From: Laburnicola sp. R22_1
Taxonomy: Eukaryota > Ascomycota > Dothideomycetes > Pleosporales > Didymosphaeriaceae
NCBI GenBank assembly: GCA_014281115.1
Contig: JACONQ010000010.1
Coordinates: forward strand, 1,736,001 to 1,800,000
Length of the DNA stretch: 64,000 nucleotides
Direction: 5' to 3'
In this document: positions 36,322 to 47,359 of the stretch, in pieces
How the letters are laid out: each line of letters opens with the position of its first letter
Numbering within the stretch: the stretch's first letter is position 1
Notes under the pieces: model-generated
The model's input: the letters and a program-made list of their open reading frames with translations, nothing else
Databases searched by the model: none
Told to the model about the DNA's origin: nothing
Made by a program: the position numbers and the translations under genes

Positions 36322-39300
36322 ATGCACTCAGCTCAGCGTGCGAACATGCGGCGAAGACCGCAGGCCGCATTGCACACGCCGCCCCACCTCCGGACACCGC
36401 CGTCACCCGCACGAACATCGAACATGCCTCATATGTTGGCTGGATCTATCAGCTTCGGGGTCACAGCTGCAGAGCGCACGATGAGCGTGATGCAAACCGT
36501 GAGCGCTCCCACAGAGGTCATAGTTGTGCTCAAGACGGGAGATCACAAAGAACTACAGTTCGAGTTCCCTATCCGCATCGACGGAAATATTCGAAAAATA
36601 AAGTTTCAACTTCCGCTGTCTCTCATTGAGACCATCTACGAGGATGGCAACACTTTGATCATACCATTCAAGTCGGTACGTACGCAACACACAACGCATG
36701 ACTCACAAAACTTATGTCTTTACTAACTTGCGCCTTCGTTTAGCCTCCCAAATTCTATATGCAGAAAGGACCGCATTCTACATGGGATTCCTGGTATCGA
36801 CAAACGGACATTGTCGACGGCAAAACTCGTGATAAGTTCACGACTACCCCCGTGATGAACCGGAAGATCCCCCCAATCATAGATATTGGCCGTTGGACAA
36901 CCTACCGTGTGTGTTTTGACCCCGCAAGTCTCAATGGACCGAAGTATGCAAGTTTCAAGACTCGTCTCGCGAATTTCGGTGTTTGCATCGAGTCGATTCA
37001 GAAGTACAACGTAACAAATGGCGTGGTGCCAGCTATTTGGACGTTATTGGAAGAAGAGATCTCTGGAACGCATCCACACCTTGAAGAGACTCGCAAACGA
37101 GAGTCTGCGTTCCACGAGTTAGTTGCGAGCCAGATCAATCTCGCCTTCGAAGTTCGCTACCAGCTAGAAGCTTGTGTGTCCAACGGAAACCTGAATGAGC
37201 ACACCATCACTCGTGAATTTCTTGAGCGTCTTGCATCGATGAGCCCTGCTCAAGCTACATACATGCTCGAGAAGGCCATGGATGATAAGAATGAATGCTT
37301 CGATCCTATGAGAATCTTCAGTAAACCGCTGAAAGCAGCTCGCCAGAGGAAACTTCCGAGCTACTGCATCCTTTCACGATCTGCAAACATCACGCCAACA
37401 ATGATCCATGTCGGACAACCCGTCGTTGAAACATCGAACCGCATCATCCGGAAACACATCGCAGACGCCGACCGCTTCATCCGCGTGAGGTTTTCCGATG
37501 AGAAAACTGAAGGTCCCTTATGGAGCCAAGACAACAACCGATCAGACGCCCTCTTCGACAGAGTTACTAGGGCCATGACCAATGGCATCGTTGTGGCTGG
37601 TCGGTATTACGAATTTCTCGCCTTCGGTAACTCTCAGTTCAGAGAGCGTGGTGCATATTTCTATGCTCCTACTGCTTCCAAGTCGGCTGATGATATTCGT
37701 CGTTCAATGGGCCAGTTTGATCATATCAAGACAGTAGCTAAGTTTGGAGCTCGTCTTGGGCAATGCTTCTCCACTACGCGTGCGATAAAGAGCATCAATG
37801 TCAAGATTGAAATGATCGACGACATTGAACGAAACGGATATTGTTTCACAGACGGAGTAGGCAAGATCTCTGGCTTCTTGGCTAAGATGGCCGCGAAAGA
37901 ACTAGGCCTTCCCAATGCCTTCGATGACCCGCCGTCCCTTTATCAATTTCGATTGGCTGGTTGCAAAGGCGTACTCGCCCTTGATCCGAAAATCACGGGC
38001 CATATGGTCCGTATACGTCCTAGTCAGTATAAGTTTGAGGCGCAAAACGTAGGCCTGGAGATCATTCGAGCTTCCGCACTTTCCGTTGCGTGCTTCAACC
38101 GTCAGTTGATCATCATACTGTCGACGCTCGGTGTACAAGACCATGTTTTCGTCAAAAAGCAACAGGAGATGGTCAACGATCTTGAGAGGGCAACCAAGGA
38201 AGAAGCCATTGCGCTCGAGAAACTTCAACGGAACATCGACCTCAACCAGACGACGCTGACAATGGCCGGAATGATTCTTGATGGTTTCATGCACAGTAAG
38301 GAGCCGTTCATGATGTCGCTTCTCCAGTTATGGCGCGCCTACCACATCAAATTTCTCAAAGAGAAAGCCCGGATAGTGATCGAAGACGGCGCTTACGTAC
38401 TCGGCTGCGTGGATGAGACAGCAACATTGCGTGGTCATTACAACGAACCCCAGTCTCGGCCTGATGCTACCAGGGACGAGAAACTAGCCATTTTGCCCGA
38501 GATATTCTTACAGATCTCCGACATAGAAAAGGACACCAACACCGCCAAGAAAGGTCACTACAAAATCATACAGGGTATATGCGTTCTAGCCCGCAATCCA
38601 TCACTTCACGCTGGCGACGTGCGTATAGTGCGTGCTGTTGACGTACCGGCCCTGCACCACTTGAAGAACGTTGTAGTGCTTCCACAAACTGGAGACCGAG
38701 ATATTTCCAACATGTGTTCCGGAGGCGACCTCGACGGAGATGATTATATCGTTCTGTGGGACAATGACTTCTTGCCAGAAACCATCAACGAACCTCCTAT
38801 GGACTTTACAGCGGAAAAGGCTATGGACTCTACTAACCCCATTACCGTGAAGGACATTACTGACTTCTTTGTGACGCATATGAAGAATGACTGTCTCGGA
38901 AGGATCGCTAACGCTCATTTAGCACAGGCCGACTTCAACAAGGACGGCGTCAGGAATCCCAAGTGTGAGTTGCAAGTTGCCCCCTTTCGATCGTGCTGGC
39001 TAATTGTGCTTCCAGGCTTAAAACTAGCCCAACTTCATTCTCAAGCCGTGGACTATTCCAAGAGCGGCATTCCTGCGATAATGGATCCTGAACTCAATCT
39101 GCGCAAGCGACCCCACTTCCAAAGGAAAAGCCACCAAGCCGAAAGCAAGTTCTACAAATCCAAGAAGATCCTGGGAATGCTGTTTGATCAGGTCCAGCTC
39201 GTTGACTTCAAGCCTCAATACGAGAACAAGTTCGACTCAAAGATACTGGAGGCCTTCGACCACGACGAAGCCACACTGGAAAAGGCTAGGGACATCAAAT

Positions 39301-40116
39301 CGGTATACGACTCTGAATTGAAACGGTTGATGGCGAAGCACGCAATCCGCACAGAATTCGAGGCGTGGTCCGTCTTCGTGCTATACCACAATCTTGAAGG
39401 CGGCGACTACACATTTGCCGAGGAATTCGGACGGACTATCGGCTTGTTCAAGATACGGTTCCAAGAGATGTGCTATGAGGCTGCTGGTGTCAGTGGGAAG
39501 CACGAACATGCAAAGCTGGAACCATTCGTTGCAGCCATGTACACCGTGACAGCAAGGGAAATGGAAACTGCTCTGGCGGAGTGTCATGGGACTGCCAGTA
39601 CTACACCCACCCGTTCACTGATACCAGAAGATATGCCCTTCATGTCATTCCCTTGGCTTTTCGTCAATGCGCTCGGAAAGATCAAGGCGGGAGGCAGCCC
39701 CGATCGGTCACGTCTGGTCCAACAGAGTGTCCAGCATCGACAGACGAGAAAGTCGGAGACTGCAGCAGCTCCTGCGGCAGGTCTCGGCGAGATTGAGACG
39801 GCCCAAGGCATTACGCACTTCGGCGAGTTGCTGAGGCTTGACTTCCACCAAGGTATGTATGCCCGGGTCCCATTTGCAGCTAGTGATAAGTTGCACGCAT
39901 CTCGAGGCATGCTTACACGGGATAGGCATCTCCAATATCAACACGCCGACCGAGGACTCAGATAGTTCCAGTAGTTCCAAGGATTCCGACAATTCTAGCA
40001 TCCAGTCGGACAAGAAAACCGTTGACGAGCAGCCGCAGCAGGAAGTCGAAATCAGCATCAAAGAGGGCAAGAAACCGACAGCATTGGATCGCCTCCAGCG
40101 CTTGAAGCTCACGTAG
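36322..40116 (+). CDS. RNA-dependent RNA polymerase (RNA silencing)
   Basis: Four exons, 36322-36675, 36744-38964, 39016-39852 and 39926-40116, give 1200 aa. The RdRP domain is the cellular type that makes double-stranded RNA for Dicer in quelling and meiotic silencing. The catalytic loop DLDGD is at 38727-38741 (about residue 780) inside CSGGDLDGDDYIVLWD. Upstream are CFTDGVGKISGFLA and FRLAGCKGVLALDP; downstream is LAQLHSQAVDYSKSG, spanning intron 2. Intron 2 is 51 nt, a multiple of three without a stop, so retention would stay in frame. The C-terminus is acidic and Ser-rich. Whether it is the QDE-1, SAD-1 or RRP-3 type cannot be settled by eye. The upstream in-frame ATG at 36103 is a less likely start. 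Confidence 0.95.
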
Positions 40117-40548
40117 CCGTAGCTTCCGAGGTAGAACCACACCCCCCGGGAAGTTCTAGGTGGGCTCTTTTCACGGGCTCGGGCCAGCTAGGGCTCGTGC
40201 GATTTGCGATTCATGATTGAGTTTCGTAAAACAGCCTGGCGCTCTGGTGCATGCTTCTTCTATTCGAGAAAGGCAATGGCTTGGTATGGTAGATATTTGA
40301 AAAAGGAAAAGGAAAACCCACAAAAAAAATTATAAAACTGTAAAACACAAGTACTTGGACTTGGACATGTGTGTTGTGATGATTCACAGATCGTGCCGTA
40401 TCCGTCAAGTGTCAGATGTAGACGCTAGCCCCACCAGGGTTCATTAGCCACGCAAAACACGCCCACTCGCCAGATTCATGTCGATCGCAGTACACATTTG
40501 AACCTCGCAACTTCGACTTGTCACAAGTCGTATTTTTCCCTTTCGAAC
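40117..40548. promoter_or_regulatory. RdRP 3' flank and YAE1 promoter
   Basis: 432 bp, no gene seen. An A-rich stretch lies at 40300-40345. Confidence 0.4.
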
Positions 40549-41202
40549 ATGTTCCACGAGCCCTCTCCTCCCCTCGGGCCAACCCACCTACCCAGCGGAA
40601 ATGCCCCTCCAACCCCGCCCCACAACAACGACGCCCTAGACGACATCTACGGCTCCGCCCCCTCGTCGCCGCTCCTCCCCTCGACTTCGCGCAATCCTCT
40701 TCCTCCCTCTATCTCCGCGCGGCGCGGCGCCCCCGCCGAAGAAATCCTCTCCGATTTGCCGTCCCGGCAGCGCGCGCTCGACACGGATGCGTACCGCGAG
40801 GGCCTGTCCATCGCTAAAGGGCAGTACGTGCAAGAAGGGTTTGACGAGGGGTATGCGCTGGGGGCGGAGCTGGGGTTGCTTGTGGGGCGGATTCTGGGGG
40901 TGTTGAGGGGGGTTGTGGTGGCGATGGGGGAGGGTGATGAGGAGGTTCGGGCGTTGTTGGGGGAGGCGACGAGGGAGTTGCGGATTGAGGTGTTGTTGGG
41001 GAGGGAGTGGGTTGATGAGGGGGGCGTTTGGAAGTGGGATGTTGAGGGGGAGGAGGGAGGGAAGCGGGGGGAGGTGACGTTTCGGGAGGTTGCGCGGGGG
41101 CATCCTGTTGTTAGGGGGTGGGTGGGGAGGGTGAGGGAGAGGGTGGAGGGTTGGGGGGTTGGTCTTGGGGGTGGGGCTGGGGAGGAGGGGATGGGGTTGT
41201 GA
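40549..41202 (+). CDS. YAE1: Fe-S adaptor protein YAE1 (deca-GX3 family)
   Basis: Single exon, 217 aa. Yae1 with Lto1 recruits the ABC protein Rli1 to the cytosolic Fe-S assembly machinery. The diagnostic part is the stretch of Gly every fourth residue, EGFDEGYALGAELGLLVGR followed by ILG and LRG, about residues 98-122. It is preceded by DDIYGSAP near residue 30 and LPSRQRALDTDAYREGL, both usual in fungal Yae1. The sense strand switches abruptly from C-rich (to about 40850) to G-rich (to the stop). Confidence 0.9.
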   Translation: MFHEPSPPLGPTHLPSGNAPPTPPHNNDALDDIYGSAPSSPLLPSTSRNPLPPSISARRGAPAEEILSDLPSRQRALDTDAYREGLSIAKGQYVQEGFDEGYALGAELGLLVGRILGVLRGVVVAMGEGDEEVRALLGEATRELRIEVLLGREWVDEGGVWKWDVEGEEGGKRGEVTFREVARGHPVVRGWVGRVRERVEGWGVGLGGGAGEEGMGL

Positions 41203-41799
41203 AGGGATGTTGGGGGTATGAAGCTTCAGGTTTCAAAGGCTCAGGCCACTATGGGACATTCGTTCTTTGCTCGGAGTGCCTGGGTACTTGGTGCAATACT
41301 GCTGCGTACGCACGAAAGACCACCAAGCGAGGTACGTGCATGTTCAAGTTTTCGGTTCAGGGTGCTGAAAGATTGTAGGAAGAGGTGTTGCTCAGCGAAA
41401 TCACGGGGAAGAAACAGTCTCCTAGCAGCGATACCACCTCTGCTCGTCTTGGAGAGATGATGCTCTGCCATGTATATGGACGACTTGGACGGATCTACGG
41501 GGTCGTATGTAACTAGGGCGAGGGTGCGGCTTTGCGCTTTATGAGAAGGTAAGAAAGCGAGAGGGGGATGCAGTTCGATAAAGCTTGTCATGGAATTCCC
41601 ACTGACGGGAAAAAAATATCGACTGCCTTCAAGCCCTCTGTATCTTTGTATCGAGTGATGTCCGGACGAACCATGGGAATGCCGCGGGTCGGTGTTCTCG
41701 GCCCTAAGCGGCCAACGTCATGATCCAACAAAATGTCGAGCAGCCGCACATTATGACAAGCGCCGCTTCTGCTCGTCCTCTTTCCCTCCCCAAGCAGCC
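41203..41799. other. Intergenic between YAE1 and the ABC1-family gene
   Basis: 597 bp. A 116-codon minus frame (41241-41591) has no domain or splice support and is not called. The frame upstream of the next gene is open from 41692 but lacks family features. Confidence 0.5.
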
Positions 41800-43815
41800 A
41801 TGATACATGGCCTGCGCCTCCTTCACGGAGCTCACATTCACCATGCCAACCGTGTGGCGCTGACGTCCACCTGCCTCTGCCTCCGATCGCGAAGCCTCCA
41901 ACCCTCGCTCGCGCGCCACGTACAATCGCAGGCATGGCAGCCTCTCCGCCCTATCAACCCCGCCGATCTCCCGAAACCGAAGCCTCGAAAGAATAAACCG
42001 CCGTTTCGACGCCGCAAATGGGTCCGCCGCTTGTTCATCTCCGCCGCGCTGCTAGGCACCGGTTGCCTCGTCGATAAGCAATTCAATGCCTCGGCGCTCA
42101 CGCGCAGCTTCCGCACGTTCAAGACGGGTCTGGTAATCGGGCTGGATTACAAGATCAACTTTCGCGCACATCCTCCGCTGGTGAACAGCATCGAAGAGTT
42201 GCATGCGCGGAATGCGGAGCGCATCTTTGATCTGCTGCGGTACAATGGGGGACTGTATTTGAAGATTGGCCAGGCGATTGCGATGCAGAGTGCTATTTTG
42301 CCGCCTCAGTTCCAGAAGATGTTCTCCAAGATGTTCGACGACGCGCCACAGAATGAGTGGGCGGACGTGGAGAGAGTAGTTCGCGAGGACTTTGGGAAGA
42401 GCGTAGAGGAGGTGTTTGGTGTTAGCTTTACGGGTGAGGAGGGCAAGGGCCTGATAGAGAAGACGGCGCGCGCGAGTGCGAGTGTTGCACAAGTGCACTG
42501 GGCGAGATTACCTGACGGACGGGAGGTAGCGATTAAGATTCAGAAGAGGGAGATTGCTGACCAGGTGGGCTGGGATCTTTGGGCTTTCAAGGTGGTGGCC
42601 AAGGCCTATACCTGGTGGTTCGGCATTCCCATTTACACACTAGTCCCCTACATTACGGAGCGGTTGATGCTCGAGACGGACTTTCAGAATGAGGCCAAGA
42701 ATGCGGAGCTGATGAGAGAGCTCGTCGCCGGAGAGACGCGGTTAAACGGAAGGGTGTATATCCCCGAGGTGTACAAAGAACTGTCCAGCAAAAGAGTCAT
42801 GACTGCAGAATGGATAGAAGGTGTGCGGTTATGGGACAAAGAAGGCATTGTAAATCGCTGGCAGGGCGGCTGGCACCATGGAAGCCCTGGAGCAGGTGGC
42901 GTCAAGCTTCCGCCGCTCCCCAAAGACCACAACAATGTCGACACAAGCATACCCGAGGACGCCCCCAAAAATCCGCTTTTCAAGCCTTCCCGAAAACAGT
43001 GGAAAGGCAAGGACGGCAACGGCGGACTCGGCGTGTCCCTCAAGACGACGATGAACACCATCGTAGACCTCTTCAGCGCCCAGATGTTCCTCTGGGGCAT
43101 AGTCCACTGCGACCCACACCCCGGCAACATCTTCATCCGGCGCCTCCCCAACGGCGACCCCGAAGTCGTGCTCATCGACCACGGCCTGTACATCCAAATG
43201 AGCCCCACGTTCCGCCACCAATACGCCCTCCTCTGGAAATCGCTCATGGCCTTCGACAACGACACCATCAAAGACATCGTCAGCAGCTGGGGCATCAACA
43301 ACCCGGACATCTTCGCCTCGGCCACGCTCATGCGGCCCTACCAAGGCGGCGACAACAGCACGCTCAACGAGCTGCGCCAGGGCGCAAAAGGCAAAGACCA
43401 GGCCGAGCGCGCCTTCGAAATGCAGGCCAAGGCCCGCGACGGCATCAAGCAGATCCTAGGCGACGAGAACAAGTGGCCCCGCGAACTCATCTTCATAGGG
43501 CGCAATCTGCGCATCGTACAGGGGAATAACCAGTTTCTCGGGTCGCCTGTCAACCGCATCAAGATTACGGGCTTGTGGGCGAGTCGCGCCCTCGTTGAGT
43601 CGAGGGATTTGACGGCTGGGCAGCGGTGGAGTAACTGGGTTAAGCATTTGAGGTTTAGGTTGGTGCTGTTGCTGAGTGACGCGTATTTTGCGTGGAGTAA
43701 GGTCAAGCAGGCGGTCGGGGCGGGCCGCGGGATGGAGGAGGATATTGAGGATCAGATGAAGGTTATGGCGAAGGATTTTGGGGTCGATCTTCAGCATGGA
43801 TTGTTTGAGGGGTAG
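41800..43815 (+). CDS. ABC1/COQ8-family (UbiB) kinase-like protein, mitochondrial
   Basis: Single exon of 671 aa from the ATG at 41800; an in-frame ATG at 41692 would add 36 residues with no presequence character. The N-terminus is Arg/Leu/Ala-rich like a mitochondrial presequence, followed by one membrane segment. UbiB motifs in order: LYLKIGQAIAMQ (KxGQ), ASASVAQVHWA (Ala-rich loop), VAIKIQKRE (ATP lysine), VHCDPHPGNIF (catalytic HxDPHPGN) and VLIDHGLY (DHG in place of DFG). The family includes Coq8 and Mcp2/Cqd1/Cqd2. The long insert between ~360 and 420 and the general pattern favour the MCP2/ADCK1 branch rather than COQ8, with low certainty. Confidence 0.88.
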   Translation: MIHGLRLLHGAHIHHANRVALTSTCLCLRSRSLQPSLARHVQSQAWQPLRPINPADLPKPKPRKNKPPFRRRKWVRRLFISAALLGTGCLVDKQFNASALTRSFRTFKTGLVIGLDYKINFRAHPPLVNSIEELHARNAERIFDLLRYNGGLYLKIGQAIAMQSAILPPQFQKMFSKMFDDAPQNEWADVERVVREDFGKSVEEVFGVSFTGEEGKGLIEKTARASASVAQVHWARLPDGREVAIKIQKREIADQVGWDLWAFKVVAKAYTWWFGIPIYTLVPYITERLMLETDFQNEAKNAELMRELVAGETRLNGRVYIPEVYKELSSKRVMTAEWIEGVRLWDKEGIVNRWQGGWHHGSPGAGGVKLPPLPKDHNNVDTSIPEDAPKNPLFKPSRKQWKGKDGNGGLGVSLKTTMNTIVDLFSAQMFLWGIVHCDPHPGNIFIRRLPNGDPEVVLIDHGLYIQMSPTFRHQYALLWKSLMAFDNDTIKDIVSSWGINNPDIFASATLMRPYQGGDNSTLNELRQGAKGKDQAERAFEMQAKARDGIKQILGDENKWPRELIFIGRNLRIVQGNNQFLGSPVNRIKITGLWASRALVESRDLTAGQRWSNWVKHLRFRLVLLLSDAYFAWSKVKQAVGAGRGMEEDIEDQMKVMAKDFGVDLQHGLFEG

Positions 43816-44286
43816 GGGTGAGGGTGAGGGTGAGAGGGTGCTTGGTTGGGGTAAGGGTTGTGTTGTACGATAGGTGGTGGTGCTGGCGAATGATTCCCCC
43901 TATAGATGTGGGCTTTTTTGTGTGGTTTGGTAGATGTAAAATTAGAGTATAGAGTGCTAAAGGCTCTTTGAAGTTGGATTTTGTATCCCTGGCTGCTGGT
44001 TGGTACTGGTGGTGATAGTATGGCGAGTCGTGATGGTGGGTGCCGTTCTTCCCATGGGTTGTCTGGTTGAACGACGAAGAAAGCGCGGAATTGAGACCTG
44101 GAGGTATGGACTTGATGTTGAAATCTTCCGGCCAGATTTAGAACGAGTATAGCATTACAAAATACTCCAGTACCCCATACCACTGTCTTCTATCTGAAAG
44201 AAGACTTCGCGCACTCTCGATACACGGTATAACGCTGTTATGGAAAGCTGTAGGGGTGCTAGAAAAACGCTTTGACCACTGTCTTC
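43816..44286. other. Convergent 3' regions
   Basis: 471 bp between the stop codons of the ABC1-family gene and the M28 aminopeptidase. Starts with a GGGTGAGGGTGAGGGTGAGAGGG tract. No gene seen. Confidence 0.5.
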
Positions 44287-45892
44287 TTAGACATTGTTCC
44301 CACAAGTAGCAAGATGCCTATCCTCCTCATCCGTCGTCCATTGAATCTCCCTCCCCACAAGCCCCCCACTCGTAACCATAGTCGCATTAACCGGGCTCGG
44401 GGGGATAATGTCCGCCCCCCTCGTCGCGAGGATAGAGAGTACATGGGCAGCAGCCTATCCACCTCATTAGCACGACGTTCCTATCCTCAAAACACAGAAA
44501 CGTACCTTCGCGTTGATCGTCAGAGTAGTGGGATTCGGATTGTCGATCGTATCGCAAGCCTGGTGATAGCACGGATCCTGCTCGACGCCCGTCCCAGTAT
44601 GCAGCCCTCCCACCGGCTTCCCAATATTGAAAAAACTCTGGTAATCACTGCCACCCGTGAACCGTGCAGCGGTGACATCAATACCCTTCCCCGTCATATC
44701 TTCCACGAACATCTTCTCAATAGCATCGCTCCCAGGCGGCCCAGCCAGCCCATGCGTACTCCCATCGCCATCGAAGACGCCAAAGTACCCGCGCGACACC
44801 ATGTCGAAGTTGAGGTACGCGAGGATGCTATCCGCCTCTGTGGTATTCAAGTTCGCGGTGTAGTACTTTGAGCCGAGGAGGCCGTTTTCCTCGGCGCCCC
44901 ACCACGCGAAGCGGACCTTGTTCTTGACGCGGAATTTCTCGAGGGCCGTCTTGAGCTCGAGGACAAGGCTGGAGCCGGAGCCGTCGTCGTTGATGCCGGG
45001 GCCTGCGACGACGCTGTCGAGGTGGCCGCCGAGCATGATGACGTTGGTTGGGTCGCCGTCTATGGTTTCGGAGAAGATGTTCTGCGTGATTCGTGTGCCG
45101 ATGGTTTGGGTTTGTTGGAAGTATGCGGTGAGTTGCTCGCCGGCGGACATGCGCGCGATGAGGGCTTCGCCGTCGGCCCGGTTGATGTAGCCTGTAGGTA
45201 CGTATTCTTCGGGATTTGGTCTGCTCAGAGTACCGGCGGTAGCGGGGGTCGGGACGTTGTTGTAGATGATGACGGCAGCCGCGCCCGCAGCAGCGGCGGG
45301 CTTCATCCTGCCTGCCAGCGTTGTGCCATCCGGGCACGATCCTCTCTGCACGAGGACAATCTTCCCAGCTACATCTAGATCATCGTACGCCTCGTTCGTG
45401 CAGCCTTCTGCGCCGGATGCACCAAGCGCAAGGGGTGCTGTAAGACCTTCTGCGCTCGTAGAGGGCGAGTAGGAAAGTCCAATCACGTAGTACGACGTGT
45501 TGTCCACTTTCAAGCTGATGGAGTCCACGTGTTGGAAGAGCGCCGGGAAGTCTTGTACCCAGGTCCTGAAGTTTGTCGAGTTCATCGTCCGCGAGAGGAT
45601 GTAGTCGACTGATGCTGCGTAGCCTGGGAATCCGAAAGCTCGATTGCCGCCATTGGCCTTTGCGATCTCGTCGAGTTTGACGAGGTTGTCCATGAGACTA
45701 TTTGAGTCAGTAAAGCTTTAATTCTATTAAGTGCTATATAGCTCACCCTTCTGTCGTGATCAGATCTTGAAACGGCTTCGAGCTGACAAGCGGGCGCAGA
45801 TTATCGCCATAGCTCGACTGAGGAAGTGCAACAGCGAGCGACTGCGCACCGCTCGCGAGCACCAGGCCACATTTCAACAACGTATTAACCAT
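44287..45892 (-). CDS. LAP2: Secreted leucine aminopeptidase, M28 family with PA domain
   Basis: Three exons, 45892-45747, 45697-44506 and 44454-44287, give 501 aa, the normal size for fungal LAP2. The first exon encodes a signal peptide (residues 1 to about 22, Leu/Ala-rich) and a short propeptide. A PA domain follows (GKIVLVQRGSCPDG near residue 145; AGAAAVIIYNN). The M28 zinc site shows GGHLDSV (His), INDDGSGSS (Asp), WWGAEENGLLGS (Glu-Glu), LNFDM (Asp) and CYHQACDT (His). It releases N-terminal residues from peptides outside the cell. The symbol follows the family, not a tested orthology. Confidence 0.92.
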
Positions 45893-46704
45893 GTTCGAAG
45901 ATTCTGGGCCGGAGAGAATTCAAGGATCTCGCAGCAGCCTTTCCACTCCAGCGCGCCCCGCCTCTTATAACGTTTCCTAGCCCTCGGTAGCCCACGCATA
46001 TTAACATTGATTGTGTGCGAGCATTTGCCGTCGTTATCAGGGGAATGCAACCAGCTTAAAAGTCTCGGCCGTACTACAAGATCAGGAAAAAGCAGGTACT
46101 AAGAGGAGAAACGGACGTTGCCAAGAGCGGAGTGCATTGGGTGCTTGACACCTTCCGGATAAAGTCATCGCACGTGATATCGACGTCTTGGCTTTGGGGA
46201 CGATCGTTTGCCCTGCTATTCGATGAAACCACGTCATCACGCTATGCTAAGTTATTTGTGCAGAAAACACATGATACATTGAGGAAATAAAAGGCAAACC
46301 CTCGCTCCCACAAGAGAGAGCTCGTCTACACGAGTACTGGCATTCCGTGTTACAACTCATCCACCTCAAAACTTGATTGAGTGGAGCTTGCTAGTTCGGT
46401 GCTACCTAGCGTGGCAAGAACGTTAGCAGAGAATCAAAGCAAGGAAGCAATTGCCAATGCGGGAAACTTCAACAAGATGCGGTTCTCCCCGATTTGATAA
46501 TCATAAGATTGGGAGGCATACACACATGGTGCTGCATTCTTCAAATGGATTGTATACCACCGAAAAAATGAAGAAGAAAGTTTTGTTTCGTTCATCAGGC
46601 TCAATATATCCAACCATCATACGATCCCAAAAACTATCAGTCACCGTGTACACACGACGGAACGCCCCGAGAATTAGTTCAACATTATCTATACATGCCG
46701 TTAT
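45893..46704. other. Intergenic at the edge of the accessory island
   Basis: 812 bp with the LAP2 promoter and then sequence without a supported gene. AT content rises toward 46400-46700. No repeat boundary seen. Confidence 0.5.
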
Positions 46705-47114
46705 CTAAAGCGAAACCGATAGTTTTGATTTGGACGAGACTTTGAGCAGAAAATTGAATTGCTCTTGGATAGCATGTAGTCCTCCATGAGAGATCAGGCG
46801 ATGCGTGGAGCTGGTCCGACTTCCAGCCTTGCATGTGTTGATGTACATATCTACTTTCCGTATAGCGGACGCGGCAGCGACTCCGAGGTGAAAGGTATCC
46901 ATCAGTAGTAGTCGGGCTATATCGGCGTACTCTAGGATGGCGTGAATAGGCATGCTCTCATAGAACTTGAGAACTGCTTCTTTTGCCGAGTCTAGACCAG
47001 TGTAGGCTGGTAACAGAGCAGTTGGTATCGCGCCGGGGTGGCTATCGTAGAGCTGTTCAAGAGCGACATTCGCCATATCATGTACCTTAGCTCAGGTGGC
47101 AATAGCTCTTGCAT
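46705..47114 (-). pseudogene. Short frameshifted hypothetical ORF
   Basis: ATG at 47114 opens MQELLPPELRYMIW, a start common in small fungal hypothetical proteins. After about 14 codons the coding-like frame shifts by one and continues from about 47076 to the stop at 46705 as a mostly helical 123-codon sequence. The shift lies near 47080. Element 3 is inserted 131 bp upstream of the ATG. No function can be given, and a real short gene with another start is possible. Confidence 0.45.
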
Positions 47115-47245
47115 TCGGCTCGTGATCGCGAGGGTTTCACGCTTGGATACCTCAAAGATCCGTGGAACCCTATTGTAGGACCGTAGGAGTGTGAGGCAGG
47201 CACTACCCCTGGAGGTATTTATTTGAGCTGACTCAGACGGCACTA

Positions 47246-47290
47246 CCGAATTCGGCCACTCAACGCACAGACCCCACTCAACGCACAGTT
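47246..47290 (+). repeat. Terminal inverted repeat (left), element 3
   Basis: Starts CCGAATTCGG and holds the motif CCACTCAACGCACAG twice with an 18-bp period. Confidence 0.93.
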
Positions 47291-47359
47291 TGAGGATAGC
47301 CACCACTATTACTTTTGAAGCTGCAGAGCTCTATATATATCGTAAAATCACTAGATTTT

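Noticed and set aside
41241..41591. Minus frame of 116 codons between YAE1 and the ABC1-family gene
   Set aside because: No recognisable features; overlaps two other frames.
42810..43529. Plus frame of 239 codons inside the ABC1-family gene
   Set aside because: Shadow frame made of Arg/Pro/His codons from C-rich sequence.
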